This document shows, piece by piece, positions 13,021 through 26,907 of a DNA stretch of 64,000 nucleotides. The position numbers were made by a program, and so were the translations under genes. The DNA is from Anisakis pegreffii (Eukaryota; Nematoda; Chromadorea; Rhabditida; Anisakidae). Where the stretch lies: positions 124,001 through 188,000 of the forward strand of contig JAPYMA010000207.1 of NCBI GenBank assembly GCA_035041965.1. The letters run 5' to 3'. Each line of letters begins with the position of its first letter. The stretch's first letter is position 1. The notes under the pieces were generated by a model. The model worked only from the letters and a program-made list of their open reading frames with translations, was not told the origin of the DNA and did not search any database.

Positions 13021-15460
13021 CTAACGTCGAGTGCCATCTTCGAAGAAGACACCACCATCGATAGCGCAATATTTCGGGCAAATACCCTTCTCGCCTGGTG
13101 CTCCCGCAAGTCCTGGTGCTCCTGGTGGGCCTGGTGGTCCTGGTGGTCCGGGTGGGCCTGGTGGTCCGGCTGGTCCCTTTGGTCCTGGTGGTCCTGGTGG
13201 TCCATCGGCTCCTGGAAGTCCAGGTGGTCCTGGTGGTCCGGGTGGTCCTGGGTCTCCTGAAATCGACAAACGCATGAAATTGAACAAGCGACTGAGCATT
13301 TTGGTGGTAAAACAGGTTTCTGGCTGATTGAATTTATCGTAGATGCTTCCGACACTGAATTTTGATCACTGAATGATCAATTCGAGGGTAGTCGGTGATT
13401 GGAGTATGACTTGAATGTGTACCTGGCTCTCCTGGCTCTCCGGGTTGGACAACACCTCCGGCGGCATCTGGTCCTGGAGGTCCAGGTGGTCCTGGTGGTC
13501 CTGGTGGTCCGGGTGGTCCGGGTGGTCCTTTTGGTCCTGGTTCGCCTGGAGCACCGCCCATTCCTGGCTTGCCTGGTGGTCCGTCTGGTCCTGGGTCTCC
13601 AGGTGCTCCTGGTGGTCCTGGTGGGCCTGGTGGTCCTGGTGGGCATGGTTTGCATGGTGGTGGTGTGACCGGCTCACATGGTTGGCTTGGTGGTCTTCCT
13701 GGGTTACCTGGAAGACCTGGTGCTCCTGGTTTTCCTGGTCTGCCTGGTTTGCCAGGTGGACCCTTGGGACCTGGTGGACCTGGGAGACAGCAAGCTTCGC
13801 ATCCGTTGGCTTGACGGGCTGTTCGGTTGTGGCTGGGGACTGGGATCTTTTTCAAGTAACCAACCTCTGACCAGATGTCTTTGGCAGATCCCTGAAACAA
13901 TGAATATCGTTATTGCACAGACATGAATCTCATCCTTTCATTACGGTCAGACTTGTTGTATAGTCGGATTACTGTTTGAACTTATCGCTATTTCATTTGC
14001 GATAAATATTCATGTCTGACTTGACAAGTAAACGAAATCAAGTGTTCAACTACTAGTCATATTTCCAAATAAATTCTTTCAAACTGGTTCTTCTCATTGC
14101 CGATCCTCAAAAAATGACATCAAACTAAACAGCTCATCATCAGCACCTTCGATCACTTCAGTTTTGTCACATTCGCCATACAAATCCGAACATTTTCTAC
14201 CCCATTTACATTTGCCGTCAACAATTTACTGGGAGAATCTCACTCATTGTCAACAATCACACAAAACAGCATGACTGAATTTGTCTTAATTTAAACGCAT
14301 TGAGTGTGCATGCATCACACAACAGATGAATGAGTGATGCATTCATTTCGCTCGTTAAACTTTTCCACTAATTCAATTTTACATTTGATCAACTATGTGG
14401 AACGTTTCGCAACATATGGCGACGATTAACTTCGATGAACACACTCAATTTTACTTCTGAAAATGTTTTGATGAATGGGACATTGCGTGTTTTGAGGAAT
14501 TTTCCAACGAATATTCTTCGAATATTGGAGAATATCAGAGTTCAAAAGCAAGATTTTATCACGCGAACTGATTCAACCTATGGAACAAATACAGAAAGTT
14601 TGGCTTGATCTTACGTGTCACTTATCGAACATTCTCTCGAATTCAGTGACAATTTGAAAACTTCGAAAAAGAATCTCGGATTGTTTGGCTCAGTTAGATC
14701 AATTAAGATGATTACTTCGCATGAGAGGAAGGAAGGGCAGGTCGAAAGTAATCAGTGTCAGATAGTGGATTTCAATGCAAATGGAAGATACATGAATGAG
14801 AATCTCATTGACTAGAATCGCAAGAAAAATGAAGAATTCCGAAGATATTACTAACAAACCGTCTGAGGTATTACTAGAGAAAAACATCGATATAGTTCAT
14901 TTCCGCGAATTCCCTACAGCTTATTCGTCATTCCAAAAAATTAGAACAATGCATTAGAGTAAGAAAAAAACAACTTATTAGTTCAATGAAGTTCTATTTT
15001 TGAAACAAGAAACACTGAGTTACTATCGAAAATAAGAGGCCACTCAAGAAATAAAAATATCTATTTTTAGAAAACGACTGCTCAAGAAATGCTATCGTAA
15101 ACAACATTCCGATTATGCTCAACTGTGACAACTCATCTAATAATCCGTCTGGAAAGCAAGCAATGATCAGCACACAAAGAAGCTCTGACTTGATGCGGAA
15201 GTCAAGCAAACGATCGCATACAAATAAATGTCAAGGGATCATCACTCAAGACAAACTCGAGATGGAATACAGATAAATGTGAATAACATGGAACGTACCC
15301 TGCAGAAATTGATCTGAGTGTGCATCGTGCGTTGCACATGGTGAACGTAGTTGTAGACCATCGGTAGTGTAACACATACCGAAAGGACGGCAACTACTGA
15401 GAAGGAGACCGCCGAATAGGCGACAAACTTATAAGCCTTTATTCGGCTATCCAAATCCAT
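13021..15460 (-). CDS. Cuticle collagen C, 3 exons, 288 aa
   Basis: This is a secreted cuticle collagen on the minus strand. Exons join as 15460-15299, 13891-13423 and 13256-13021 (867 nt; both acceptors CAG; phases 0 and 1). The start ATG gives [12 protein letters not shown]. Exon 1 ends in FCR instead of the FCK seen in most paralogues. Exon 2 carries [16 protein letters not shown], the processing site [23 protein letters not shown] and a long Gly-X-Y block interrupted by [16 protein letters not shown]. Exon 3 ends in GICPKYC and FFEDGTRR. It is convergent with collagen B and shares the 206-bp identical block at 13614-13819. Outside that block, [10 protein letters not shown] is the same but the linker and Gly-X-Y composition differ, so the whole gene is not a fresh duplicate. 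Intron 1 is 1407 bp, intron 2 is 166 bp. Confidence 0.95.
13614..13819 (-). repeat. 206-bp identical inverted block shared with collagen B
   Basis: Reverse-complement partner of 10341-10546. Flanking coding sequence on both sides of the block has diverged between the two genes. Confidence 0.85.
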
Positions 15461-15506
15461 TTCGAATGATGGTCGTCGAACTGATGATCACTCGATTCCG
15501 TCGCTC

Positions 15507-15513
15507 TTATATA
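15507..15513 (-). promoter_or_regulatory. TATA box of collagen C
   Basis: TATATAA on the minus strand, about 47 bp upstream of the collagen C start codon. Confidence 0.6.
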
Positions 15514-16366
15514 GTCGTAGCAGCAGTTCACTTCCAAATAGGGAGGAGGCTTGTCGCTAGAAGGAAGGGTGCGGTCAGGTGCCGCTGTGACCGTCAACGG
15601 GCGGACCGTCGTTCTTTTTTACCGTACCACCATCATTAATCTGACGTTGTTTAGTTGAACACACATTTTTTGGAATATTAGTATTGCAGAGAGCAGGAAA
15701 AACGCTGGTGATAGAGGTGCACGATGCTTCAGTGTTTCGATGGTTGTTGATTGGTTGAGAGTGCAAAAGGAACGAAGTGAAACCTCACTAGAGAGGAACG
15801 GCGAATAGGACTGGATACGAAAAACATTCTGAGAAGAAGAAGGAAAAACAAACGATGTAAAAACTTTTCATTACCTCCATTTTCATCATTATTTTCGTTT
15901 TAAATCCACCAGGAAAAGAAACGATGCAATGAACAATTTCCTCAATCACATGCATACAAAACTATTCCGACTAATTCCCTACTATTGTACATTTTGTAGA
16001 TTTTATCTTTTTACCATACTTAATTACTTGTTCTTTTTCTCCACATCTTAATTATAATAATGCATAAATCATCAATTAATTGCGCAAGTTTTTCTTTTTT
16101 TGCCAATCTATCACAATATCAATTAATGGAAATTCGTCCATTTTCATTTCCCTTTCTATCGTTTTCCTGTTTTTTGATGAATGCTGGCTGCTTAAGTGAA
16201 TATCAGAATTTTCATACGTTTCTTAAATGCAATTCACTTATTATTTCCTTGTTCAGATCGAATGCATGTATTTTTTGATTCTAGTGTAAACGCACTGAAA
16301 ATTCACTTTCGGAAATACTTTGGCTGCTCTTAGCATCAATTCATTCAATTACAGTTAAGAATTATA

Positions 16367-16397
<31 letters not shown>

Positions 16398-19300
16398 ACA
16401 CAAGGATTAAGGCCATAGAACTAAGAATATCGAAATTCATTCACTCGGTTACATGAAACGTGCATGAGAATGCTTGACCTCGAAGAAAATTTGAAAGGTG
16501 TTGACGTTTACTGATTACTGATTTTAGCATCTGTTGGTAATTTGAGTCCTTGTTGATGATTTGAGAATGGTACAATTTATGGAATCAATTTTCTTCATGT
16601 AAGCTGTCTCAGCATGCTTCTGCAAGAGTATACGCATCGTGGTTTCATGCCGGTTTTGCTGACGTTAGCTGAATGGATGAATTTTCTTATAAGGTCGTCC
16701 TCTATTATTTGCGTTGCCGATAAAAGTGCTTTCAAATGAGCGCTTTTTTGATAAAAACTTTTGTTGGTTGCGCTGCGAAGACTTTACCGAGCCCAATTTG
16801 ATCGACTCACGTAAATCAAAAATGGAATGATTGAAGTGATTATTGCGTGTGTGATTATAGAGTTATCGAGCGAGTAATCGAAATTTTGATTGTTCGAAGT
16901 TGGAATCAACAAATCAATTTAAAACTCATCATCGATTCATTCACTTGATGTTTTCATCAGTTTTTTGGTGTAAAGTAGACCTAAACATTCAAATTATTCG
17001 TGTTCATCGCGAATATTTACTTTTGCAGCAACATTAAAATGAATTAATTTGCCACACTATCGTGTGTGCATCTCTGAATAAGATTATTATAATTATTATT
17101 ATGGAAATTATAAAAGTGGGTTTCGTCTTACCTATCATAGGAATCTTCGAGCTGCTTGCAAGGAGATAACTCTATGCATTAACAGTTGAGTCGCAAATGA
17201 GACAGACTTTTGAGTGCCTGCTGTGAACTGATCAATTATGATCGTCGCTGTTATTAAAGTAACAACGATTGCTTCTGAGAATACCACATGCGGAATTATT
17301 TGGACGTTTTGAGTAAAGTCAAGCATTTGACGTTTCATTCACTTCCTATTTAACATTCATGCATTAATCTCTCCGAATTGATACCTGAACTGCTCTCATC
17401 ATGTATATGAAGAAATTTAGTTGAGGTTCATAGCGGTAAAGCTCCATCATAAAGAAAAACAAGTGATCCAAATGAATTGGTCAAAAATTTTTGATCTCTA
17501 CCAATGGAGATGATCAGATTCATCACCTAACTGGGACAACAGCTTAAACTGTGTCGGTGTTGAAACGCCAGAAAGTCTATCTGCTCATTCACAAGAAACA
17601 TTTCTTGTTCTGCAAGAAAACTGAACTGAACAAGTGAATTAATCGAAAGCAGGTGATTGCAACTGCATTGTAATTATTGAATGTCAATCAGATGATTCGG
17701 GTAAAATGAAACAAATTAATGATATGGTTTTTGTTCTACGAGAAAAATCGCTATTCAATTAATTCATCGTCATGCACTCTCCTACAAATCCACTGATGGT
17801 GTTGTCTAGTTTAAAGGATTTGATGAATGATCTGTTTTTATGACATGGGAATTTATCTGTCGTACGTGTGCCTTCATTATGGCATGTACTACTTGAATCT
17901 GTTAGCGGAAGACAGAAAAATCAGCACAGGTTTTGTTATGATGCATGTTTTGTGTTTCGATTTGAGTTGCACCGTAACGTCGTCGTCGTTCCACTCTCAT
18001 ATCCAAAAGTTTGACGTCGGTGAGGATGGGAAATAATTTGGTGGTAATGTGATGATTGTGATAATAACAGTGACATTTGGTGATCAGGAATACTTTTTTT
18101 GACGGTGAGTTGGTACGAGATTCTGTATTCGTGGTTGTTTCGAATGCAGTCATGGTGAAGCAGTGCGAAGAAGTCATCAGATTGAATTTTTTGAATTTCC
18201 AACGAATTTCTTTCTCGTTTCGGAGGTACGCATATGTGTGTGTTGTTGTTGTTTAATGGATGTTGGGATGTGATAATAAAAATAATGGAAAAAGAAAGGA
18301 ATAAAACAATTCTAATGATGTGCGTGCGCATTGACAAACACAAAATTAAATTTGCAACAGGACAGGAAAACTATCTGTGACGTTTTGCAATCGAATGCAT
18401 TCAAATTTATTCAGTCGTATAATTTATCGTCAGTATGTCTCCATTTATTGTTAGTGTAATTCCATTTATTGTTAGTACAATTAAATGCTTCAGATTTATT
18501 CAGTCGTATAATTTCCAAAAGTTTTGCTTTTTTTTGTCAAAATTACACTCACAATTGGTTATAGCACAGCATTCATCAGTATTTCGGATGCAGACGATTC
18601 GTGAGTTAAAAGTGTTTGGTTCAGAAATTGTAGTACTACAATGAAATCACTCTCGTCTGTTATCCCAAATGTGAATTATGTCGTGAGCGTGAATATACGA
18701 TGCAGATAATGCGAACAAAAATATATGTCAACGAAAATTTGGAAACTGACGAATTTTTTCGCTTATTTTTCAACACAAATCATAGAAAGTAAATTGATGG
18801 TAGTGATAGAATTCAAAGACATTTGTTACCAGAAACCGCTCATCCTGATTGGATGAGTTCTATCACGGTTATTCATATCCGACGAGTGTATTTCAATTTC
18901 AATGCCTCTCGAAGGTCTTCCCCGGCAATTGTAACAGTATTGAGCAGTTGAAACGGAGCTGCATTGCATCAGAACCGTCGTCACATATCATCGCGATCAT
19001 TTAAAGCAACTTAGTTTAAACAATGTGTAAAAAACTCAACCCGATAGGTAAAAGAATCAGCCATGCCTTATCAAGAGTGTTTTGCTTGCAAGCAACCAAC
19101 CAAGCATATTGTCTCGTTAATTGCATTTCGGTAAATTCATTCATTCAAAAGACGATAAAAAGTTTATAGTTTATTACCGCATTCACATTACGCGTTGTAA
19201 TAAAATTGATTCTTTCAGTGAACAAAAAATCGCACAAAACAATTAATTTCTCGTTAATTGTCACCCATTATGTATTGCTTTCTCAATTGTCACAACAACT

Positions 19301-22300
19301 GACAATTTATTCATCACACTTTACTTCACAGCACCATAACCTTACTTATCTCGGGTAATTTTTTAAAATTTTCTTTTACACCATTGCATTTCAACAGCAC
19401 ATCTAACCCATAAATGCCGAGCGTGTGCAAATAAATCTGTCGGCATTTTTGAGCACATGTCGTCGTCTTGTTGGTTCATCTTGCAATTGCCTGTCTGAAA
19501 TGATTGAGTACACTTTAGGTGCACTCGAAGCGATGATGCTCTTGAAGTGAAGCAGTTAGTTGCAAAACTGAATGCAAAATACAAAAGGCAACAGTTAACA
19601 TGATCATTAACGTTCTCATGTCCACCTACAACCACCGTTCCACTTAGATGACGACGCCATAAATATACAATTTATTCACCAATCCTTTTCTCGTTTTTGC
19701 TTCTCTCATCAAGTGACAAATAAATACATACTTTCCTTAACATCTGTTCGGAATTTTGTGCATTTTTTCGAAAAGTCTTAATCGAAACTGGTTCATCGCA
19801 GCAGCTACTCACAGCAAATATCCAATTATGATAGTGACGACAGTAAATGGTGCGTGAAAATGCTTGTAGTTGGTTGGCACTCTACTAGAATCGTTTGCTG
19901 CAAACTGGTAAAGCGGTTTGGCTTAATTAAAATGAGATGGAAGAAAACGGGTAGCAAGCTTGAGAAGTGGTTTCGCGAAGATAAAGAGATTCACGTGAAA
20001 ACTCATCACATGATGAGTGAAAAATTGCAATATTAAGTTGATCGTGGTCTTGTATTTTTGTGAAGAGTCTTGAGATCTTTTCGATATTGACGAAAATTTG
20101 AGACTATGCGATGTGTGTCCTTGACAGGTGTTGAGATCAAACATTTTGTCACCTGCGATTCGATAAAGCGTTGATAAAGACCATCCATCTTCAAGCCTCA
20201 CACAGGCACTCACAGAATAGACTGTTCATGTTGCAAGCAAAGTTGTAGCCTACGTGGAGCGAACCTTAATTTAAAGATTACCTCATGAATAGTGTTCGAT
20301 TCTGAGTCGACTTGGTGTCGCTGATGCTGCTGGCACTTTCCGATTGCGGTCTTAATCGGTGATTTAATCAAATGCTGATGAACAATTTTGCTCGCCTTTG
20401 GTCACAACAAATTCGATAACGCATTCTCTGAATGCGAAATAATAATCCATGTGAACTAGCTGATGCATCCAATATTTCTGTCCCAATTACAATACTGTAA
20501 CAGTTCCACTACAATCTCTTTGAAATTGTTCAAGTCTCGAAGTGATGCAGTGACGAAGTATCATTCGTAATGCAAAAAGCCACACTGAAAGATTTTTTCC
20601 GACAAAAATTTTTCTTCATCACGATAGATTCAATTGTTCAAGGTGATAATCGTAAGAGATGTTAAGTTATCATTGAAACGGTTCCTTCTCGATCGCTGAC
20701 TGTACTTTACAATTAAACTGCTGAGTTTGCAAGCGAAAAAAAATCACTTGGACGGTTTGTTTTACAAACGAAAACGTTCAAATTGTTTGCTGCTGGAAGG
20801 AATCACTGAAAAAGTTGTTCTACTCGCCAAATCGGTACCAACAAAAAGACATCAATCAATCACGCACAAGCAAAAACGGTGATTATTTTTGCGTAATTTC
20901 TCCCCCCTTCAATACCACTGAAAGAAATTAACCAACGTTGACGATTGGCTGGTTGTATGTCACACTTTACTGAATCTGATTTGAACTGGAGTTCTTTTTT
21001 TTTTTCGAATCATTTGCTCTCACATTCATATCAAGAGAGTTTTCTCGACAGGACTAGCTTTACGATAGAAAAAGCTTCAACTTGATTCAGTCATACGCTA
21101 TTCGAGTGGCGCTATGCAGACGAACGTTGAATTAATTGCTTTAAGATTTTGAAAAAAATTTTGAAATCTGTAAAAACGGAAGGAGAGACTCGCTCTGCTG
21201 CTGTGAGGTTTTTCAATCCATCTCGAAACCCACCAGTCGCATAATATCAAAACATGATTAGTATTATTATTATTTTTTCGGTTCAACTTATTTCAAATCA
21301 TATTCTACTGATCTAATTTATTCAAGTGGATTGTGAGCATTGTCAATGTGATGAGAAATCATTGTATACACAAGACATTGCATTGGAACAGCACATCCTC
21401 TAGTTTCCGTATAGAAATTGAATTTGTCAACACAAATCAATCATGCAAGCTTGAACGAAGAAATTTTTGCGATGTCAATATGCATCAATTTCGAATGATC
21501 CGTTTTTTTGCTCCGCTTGAAAAAATAAGAATAGAATGCAAGTGATTCATTCGGTGATCATTGGCATTTGCAGAAATTGAATGACTGCAGGCATTTCGAC
21601 TTACCAAGAGAACACAAAATGCGAGCTGAAAATGTTAATTTCACCTTGCTTTCAGTTTCGTTTGAGTTTTTATCGAAGAAACTGTTGAGGTGTGTTTTTT
21701 ACCGGTATTTCACGATTGCTTTTATGCTGCGCTTTTTTGGTTAATTTCTTGCTGAGTCCTCAAAGAATTCTTTTCATCACCCTCATCATAAAGGTAACGA
21801 TCATCATCATTTTTTATCTTAACTGCAGCACCCAGCTGTGAAATCAACCATACAATGAAAAAAGTTATGTGCAAAAAAATGAGTTGAGAGGTTTGCTATT
21901 TCAAATTTTTTGTTCATCTCGTACTTGAAATGGACAAAAAATTTAAAATTCATTCGAAAATGCTGATCACAGGTATACTATTCAAATCAAAGAGCGCTAG
22001 CTTTTGCGCACACAACTGATTGCTTTTTGATTCGATTATTGCTTGTGGAACTTGTTGGAGTGTTTTTGCTTGCTCTTGAAGACGTGCAACTGAGTGCAAC
22101 GTTAAATCTTGAAAACCTGAACTCGATAACAATCACTAAAAGAATCAATGCATTTGTTCGTGGAACCGGGAATTAGCAACACCGCAAAACTCCTCGTTCA
22201 CGAATGAAAATGAAGCGGTTCCAACTAGTGATCGTTCAGACGAGTTGAAAAGTGGACTCAATTGTTGTTTTTTATTAATTCCATTTCATTCCACTATGGA

Positions 22301-24029
22301 AACGAACAAGCAACAAGTTCATTCAATTCGATGACAAAATTTCAGAAAATGCAAAAACCTGCAAATGTGCAGAAGAACGCTTCAGTGACTCAAATAATAC
22401 TTTAGAAATCATCAGTCAGAGCTATCATGGAGAAAATTTTCCCGCTGTAAGAGTGTACAATTGCTCTCAAATTTTGTTCAGCTCAAGCCGCATTCACAAT
22501 TTTGATTCATATGATCCTACGGCTACGATCTCATCAACTTATATTAATTCACGGTAGCAACGAGGTTCACATCTGAAGAAGCAGCGTTATCTTGTAATAT
22601 TGTCCGTTCTCTGGAAGAATATTTGTGTTCTTTTAGCCGGTTGTATTGAATCGAGTAACTAACAAAATGTTTTCTGTTAACCTTTTTGATGTGTTCAACT
22701 ATGAAGTTGTTTGAGTGAAGATCGTAAAAAATTCACTAGTGTCATTGAAATACCAGAAAAAAGGATCAGAGTAACTCGTTATCGGAAAGAAGAGTTAATG
22801 AACAAGTGCCTTAATTCAATTATTGAAAATTTAGGTCATACAATTTCGACCGAACGCTTCATACCATCCGTGCATTAATTGTAAGTTTTTTCCCCATTCA
22901 TTTCGTAAATCGCTGAACAACCAGTTAACCGTGACTCGTAATATAAGCAAAACGAGGATGTTGCTGGCCGATATCATCGAACCAAATAAATTTGCTCCGA
23001 TGTTGTGATCAAACGATGTTCAGCTCAAGCTACATTAGCAATTTCGAGTCATGTATTCAAGCCATTAATATAGTTAACCGGCAACAATAACTTGTAAAGA
23101 TGTATCTGCACCAATATGTATTTCTATATTACACTTGCCTGAGTTGCGTGCATAAATTACAAACGAGAGATCGGGAATATCATAAAAAATTCAACGAAAA
23201 AACTGCAGTGTTAGGTTTTAACGGCAAACGAGTTCCACGGATAGATAAATGCCCTTCCAGTCACAAGTCGAGAATAAGCGAAATGGAATATTAGGTGGAA
23301 CCAGAAACGAATGATAGTCTCTATTTGTAACTCCACGGTTGATGACTATTGCAATGTTTATTTAATCGTCAATACCGTAAATTTGTGAAATTTTTTACAA
23401 CAGCAGCAAAAATGTCAAAAAAGAAACAAAATTACTGCGCACAAAAAAGTTCATCGCATGGCAAAGAAACGATCGGTACGCTAACGAGTTTTATCATTTC
23501 AGTGGGAAGTGAATTGAATTATCGTCTAATTTTGTGGGTGATCTGATGATCGATTATGCGCTTCGAATTGATTCGCTGAACGCTAAATTGGGAGCGTTTC
23601 ACGAAAATTTGCAGCAAAAGATTCAATGAAAGACAATCGCTCAAATTATAATAACAATTTTGATTCGTTGATTTTCTTGCACTCTTCTTCCGGTTAAAAT
23701 CAGACACAGTAATGCGTTACTGCGGACATTTTCTGAGACTGAAACTTGAAGACTTGTATAGGAAACAATTGAAAAAACTCATCAACAAACTAAAAATCTA
23801 AACCGTGGGATTTTTCAAAAAATTCTTCTTTGATTGTGCATTACTAATCATACGTAACCGCATAGGTCAAGATCGAAACGACCCAACCAAAATGTCAGCA
23901 AGCATCTCGCTGGTAGTTGTTTATATGAACTGAGCATGATTCTGAATGCTGAGATTGTTCGCAGGTTTGGATAATGTCTAAACCAGCGGTTCTCATGTTC
24001 GCGTGCTCCATTACCTCCATCACTTATAC
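15514..24029. other. Gene-free 8.5-kb spacer
   Basis: No collagen, splice-consistent multi-exon gene or RNA gene was recognised on either strand. It contains a GCT microsatellite (16367-16397) and isolated short open frames that lack family motifs. One of these (minus strand, 18331-17936) starts with a hydrophobic stretch and is discussed in the findings. Confidence 0.5.
16367..16397. repeat. (GCT)n microsatellite
   Basis: About ten GCT units, with one GTT interruption, in a non-coding spacer. Confidence 0.9.
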
Positions 24030-24500
24030 TGCTCAGTATTGCAGTCGATTATGATTGCATGAAAAGCTCTTGTCTATCACATGGTCACTTCAAACTGTTT
24101 TGCATGGATTTTCATTCTTTTCAGACGTGTTGTATTCGCTCTCATAGCTATCACATGCGAATGTCGTTCTATTGATTTGTTTTTATCATTCACTTCGTCT
24201 CAACTTCACTTCACAGTTCAAATCAACTTCTCATTCTGTAGCATATACTATTTACTGGATAAGTTGACGAGTGTTGACAGCTGAAATCAACAACACAGCA
24301 AGCGAACTGAATTGCTGAACAACATTCGATAGTTAAATGGTCAGTTATAGAGTGTATCTGATAGAATGAGAATTTAACTATACTTGTTGAGTGAAATGAA
24401 TGAGAAATTAGCAGAAGAGAACACTTTTGGTGATAAAAGTTATGAGAGCGATTGAAACAGCAAGGAAAAGAATGAAAGCATTGTTTATCAATATTGCACA
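24030..24500 (-). mobile_element. MITE-like inverted-repeat element, copy 1
   Basis: This sequence is homologous, in reverse orientation, to 47558-48015 and 63645-64000. Diagnostic shared strings include ATTCTCATTCTATxxAA, CTCATAACTTTTATCACCAAAA and GACGAAGTGAATGAGAAA. The two halves of the element also resemble each other as inverted repeats: each arm begins TTxTCATTCTTTT followed by TCxCTCATA. There is no transposase. A short non-autonomous DNA transposon is the simplest reading. Boundaries are approximate. Confidence 0.7.
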
Positions 24501-24708
24501 GCACGTTTATCACAATTTTAAAAGAATCTGTTACATAATGTTCACGAGCAAACCTCAAAAAGTTTGTACATTACTCTGTACACCTTAATCATAAAATATA
24601 TCTAAAATTTCTTAGCAGGATATCATCAGAAATTCACCGTATTATCTACAAAAAGGCCCAGCATAACTGATAACGGGCAAAGCATTATAGATTTGGTCAT
24701 GCTTAACG

Positions 24709-26743
24709 CTAACGCCTCGTGCCATCCTCAAAGAATACACCACCATCGATCGCACAATATTTCGGACAAACACCTATTTCGCCGTCACTTCCCTTTTCAC
24801 CAGGAGGTCCAACAGGGCCTGGTTTGCCGTCTGGTCCTGGTGGTCCATCCGCGCCGGACGGACCTTCAGGTCCAGGTGGTCCCGGTGGGCCATCTTCACC
24901 TGGTTTTCCACGAGGACCCACTGGTCCTTGAGGTCCTGGTTCACCTGCAACGGACAGTATTATTCAACTGGTTGAGATTCATAAAATCAATTTGAAAAAA
25001 ATAAATTAAAGGTTGCATCTGTGAAAGCAAAACGCTGAGTATGCGATGGCTTCTTGAGGTCACTTTTGGAATCCGATTCAATCTTGTGTAACAGTAAGAA
25101 GTGAAATTAGAACGGAACTTCACATTGCAGTTGAAGTATTTATAGATCATGCACAAGCGAAGCATTGAACAGAATGTGATAATTTTTCAATGAAAAATTG
25201 CAAGTGCAAAGAACGTGATCAGAGCACAAATCCTATTAGTTGGTGTATGAAATCGAAAACTTCTCTATTTTTGATTTTAGACTGCTCATTTATTGTGCTT
25301 GCAAATCCATATGAACTCCTTGATTTCCGAAGAGTGCAGTGCAAACCACTGAACTCACATCATGTACGCATAATGCAAACCCGCAAAAAAGTCCACCTGT
25401 TCAGAATCAACAACAATAATCCCTGCAAAGAGTACTAGCAATGTATTGAACTCACCTCGTTCGCCCGGTTCGGCGGGTAAGATCGGTTCATTTGGTGCAT
25501 CTGAACCCGGCTCTCCTTGTGGTCCAGGTGGTCCTATTGGTCCGGGTGGTCCATCAGGTCCTTTCGGTCCTGCTTCACCGGGAGGTCCTTCCGTACCTGG
25601 TGCTCCTGGTAGTCCGTCTGGGCCACAATCGCCAGGAGGTCCCTGTGGGCCAGGTGGACCGGCTGGCCCGGGCGGACATGGCTTGCATGGTGGTGGAGTG
25701 AGCGGTTCACACGGTTCACTTGGCGGTCGTCCTGGATGCCCTGGATGACCGGGCACTCCAGGTGTTCCGGGTCGTCCAGGCTTTCCCGGAGGTCCTTTTG
25801 GCCCCGGCGGGCCCGGAAAGCAACATGCCTGGCACATATTTGTTGCTCGACGAGCTGTTCGATTTTTTGCAGTGTTTATCTCCTTCAGTTGCCCAACCTC
25901 TTCCCAGATGCTCTTTGCTGACGTCTAAAGTCGATGGATAATGCAATAAAACTCAATATTTTTCGTGCAACATTGCAGAATTAGTCAATGAAATTATCTA
26001 AATTGTGTTGTCAATGAAAAAATGCCTCTCTCGATCCAGGCCCCAGCAAAAAACCGTTCCATCGGTGAAGGAACCTCAAGGTTCAATTTCTGTACCGGTT
26101 TTGCAATCTAAATTTTCACAAATGTTCCAAATCGTCTGAAGGAATGTTCAAATAAAAATTTCCAACTGACATAAACATTAGGCACATGTCAGCACGAATC
26201 ATCCACAGAACACATCAATGTCATCTATTGGATGGACAATTGCCACAATCATTAAACATGCTGGAATGATTCGTGTGGTCTTTTTCTTTCAATGAATCCA
26301 AAAAATAATTCTTTCTGTACTAATTCAACAGGATTTCCCATCTTAACACAGTAATTTGAAGAGCACCAAAAAACGTTTTTCACTAATACATCAATGTCAA
26401 CTGCTGTTATCATAAATCTTACAGTTCCGAGGCTCTTTTCAGGTCTACGTGCACCTTCAGAAAATCATTCATTCATTCTCATACCACCCAACGAGACAAT
26501 TCCATGCGCACAACAGAAGCAATGATCACTCATAGACTATTTCACAGCGGTTTTGTGAGCAGTAACGTCCAAAAAACAAACCTTACAAAACGTGATCTGT
26601 CTTTGTATAGTTTTCTGTACATGCTGCACGTAATTGTAGACCATTGGCAACGTTAAACATATTGATAAAATAGCAACTGCCGAGAATATAACTGCTGAAT
26701 AGGCGACAATCTTATACGCTTTAATCCGATTCTGCAAATCCAT
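24709..26743 (-). CDS. Cuticle collagen D, 3 exons, 288 aa
   Basis: This is a secreted cuticle collagen. Exons join as 26743-26582, 25924-25456 and 24944-24709 (867 nt; acceptors TAG and CAG). The ATG at 26743 gives [12 protein letters not shown]; the in-frame triplet two codons upstream is GTG, so it is not the start. Exon 2 begins [13 protein letters not shown] instead of the usual GSAKDIW, followed by the processing site [23 protein letters not shown] and Gly-X-Y runs with more Glu and Ser substitutions than collagens B and C. The interruption reads [15 protein letters not shown]. Exon 3 ends GVCPKYC and FFEDGTRR. It is the first of four minus-strand collagens (D to G), after a large gap from C. 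Confidence 0.93.
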
Positions 26744-26899
26744 CTCCACACCAGTCGACCACCTTAAATCACTGCTATCTTACTGTGGATTGGATCGAGT
26801 CGCCGAAATAACGCAACAAATCCGATGGTAGATCCAGTTGCTCACTAAACTCTATCAGAACACCTCCTAGCCTAGCATAGGTGAGATAGATTGCTGCTA

Positions 26900-26907
26900 T
26901 TTTTATA
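26900..26907 (-). promoter_or_regulatory. TATA box of collagen D
   Basis: TATAAAAA on the minus strand, about 157 bp upstream of the collagen D start codon. A somewhat longer leader than in B, C, E and F is implied. Confidence 0.55.

Noticed and set aside
13399..13926. Long open frames antisense to collagen exons (here and at 2717-3154, 10323-10789, 25446-25941, 29380-29787, 32238-32980, 35854-36301)
   Set aside because: They are shadows of Gly-X-Y codon repeats read on the other strand or in another frame (for example Gly-Pro or Trp/Leu/Val-rich strings). They have no splice context of their own.
20290..20340. GTTCGATTC-like string considered as a tRNA B box
   Set aside because: No A box or cloverleaf could be built around it.
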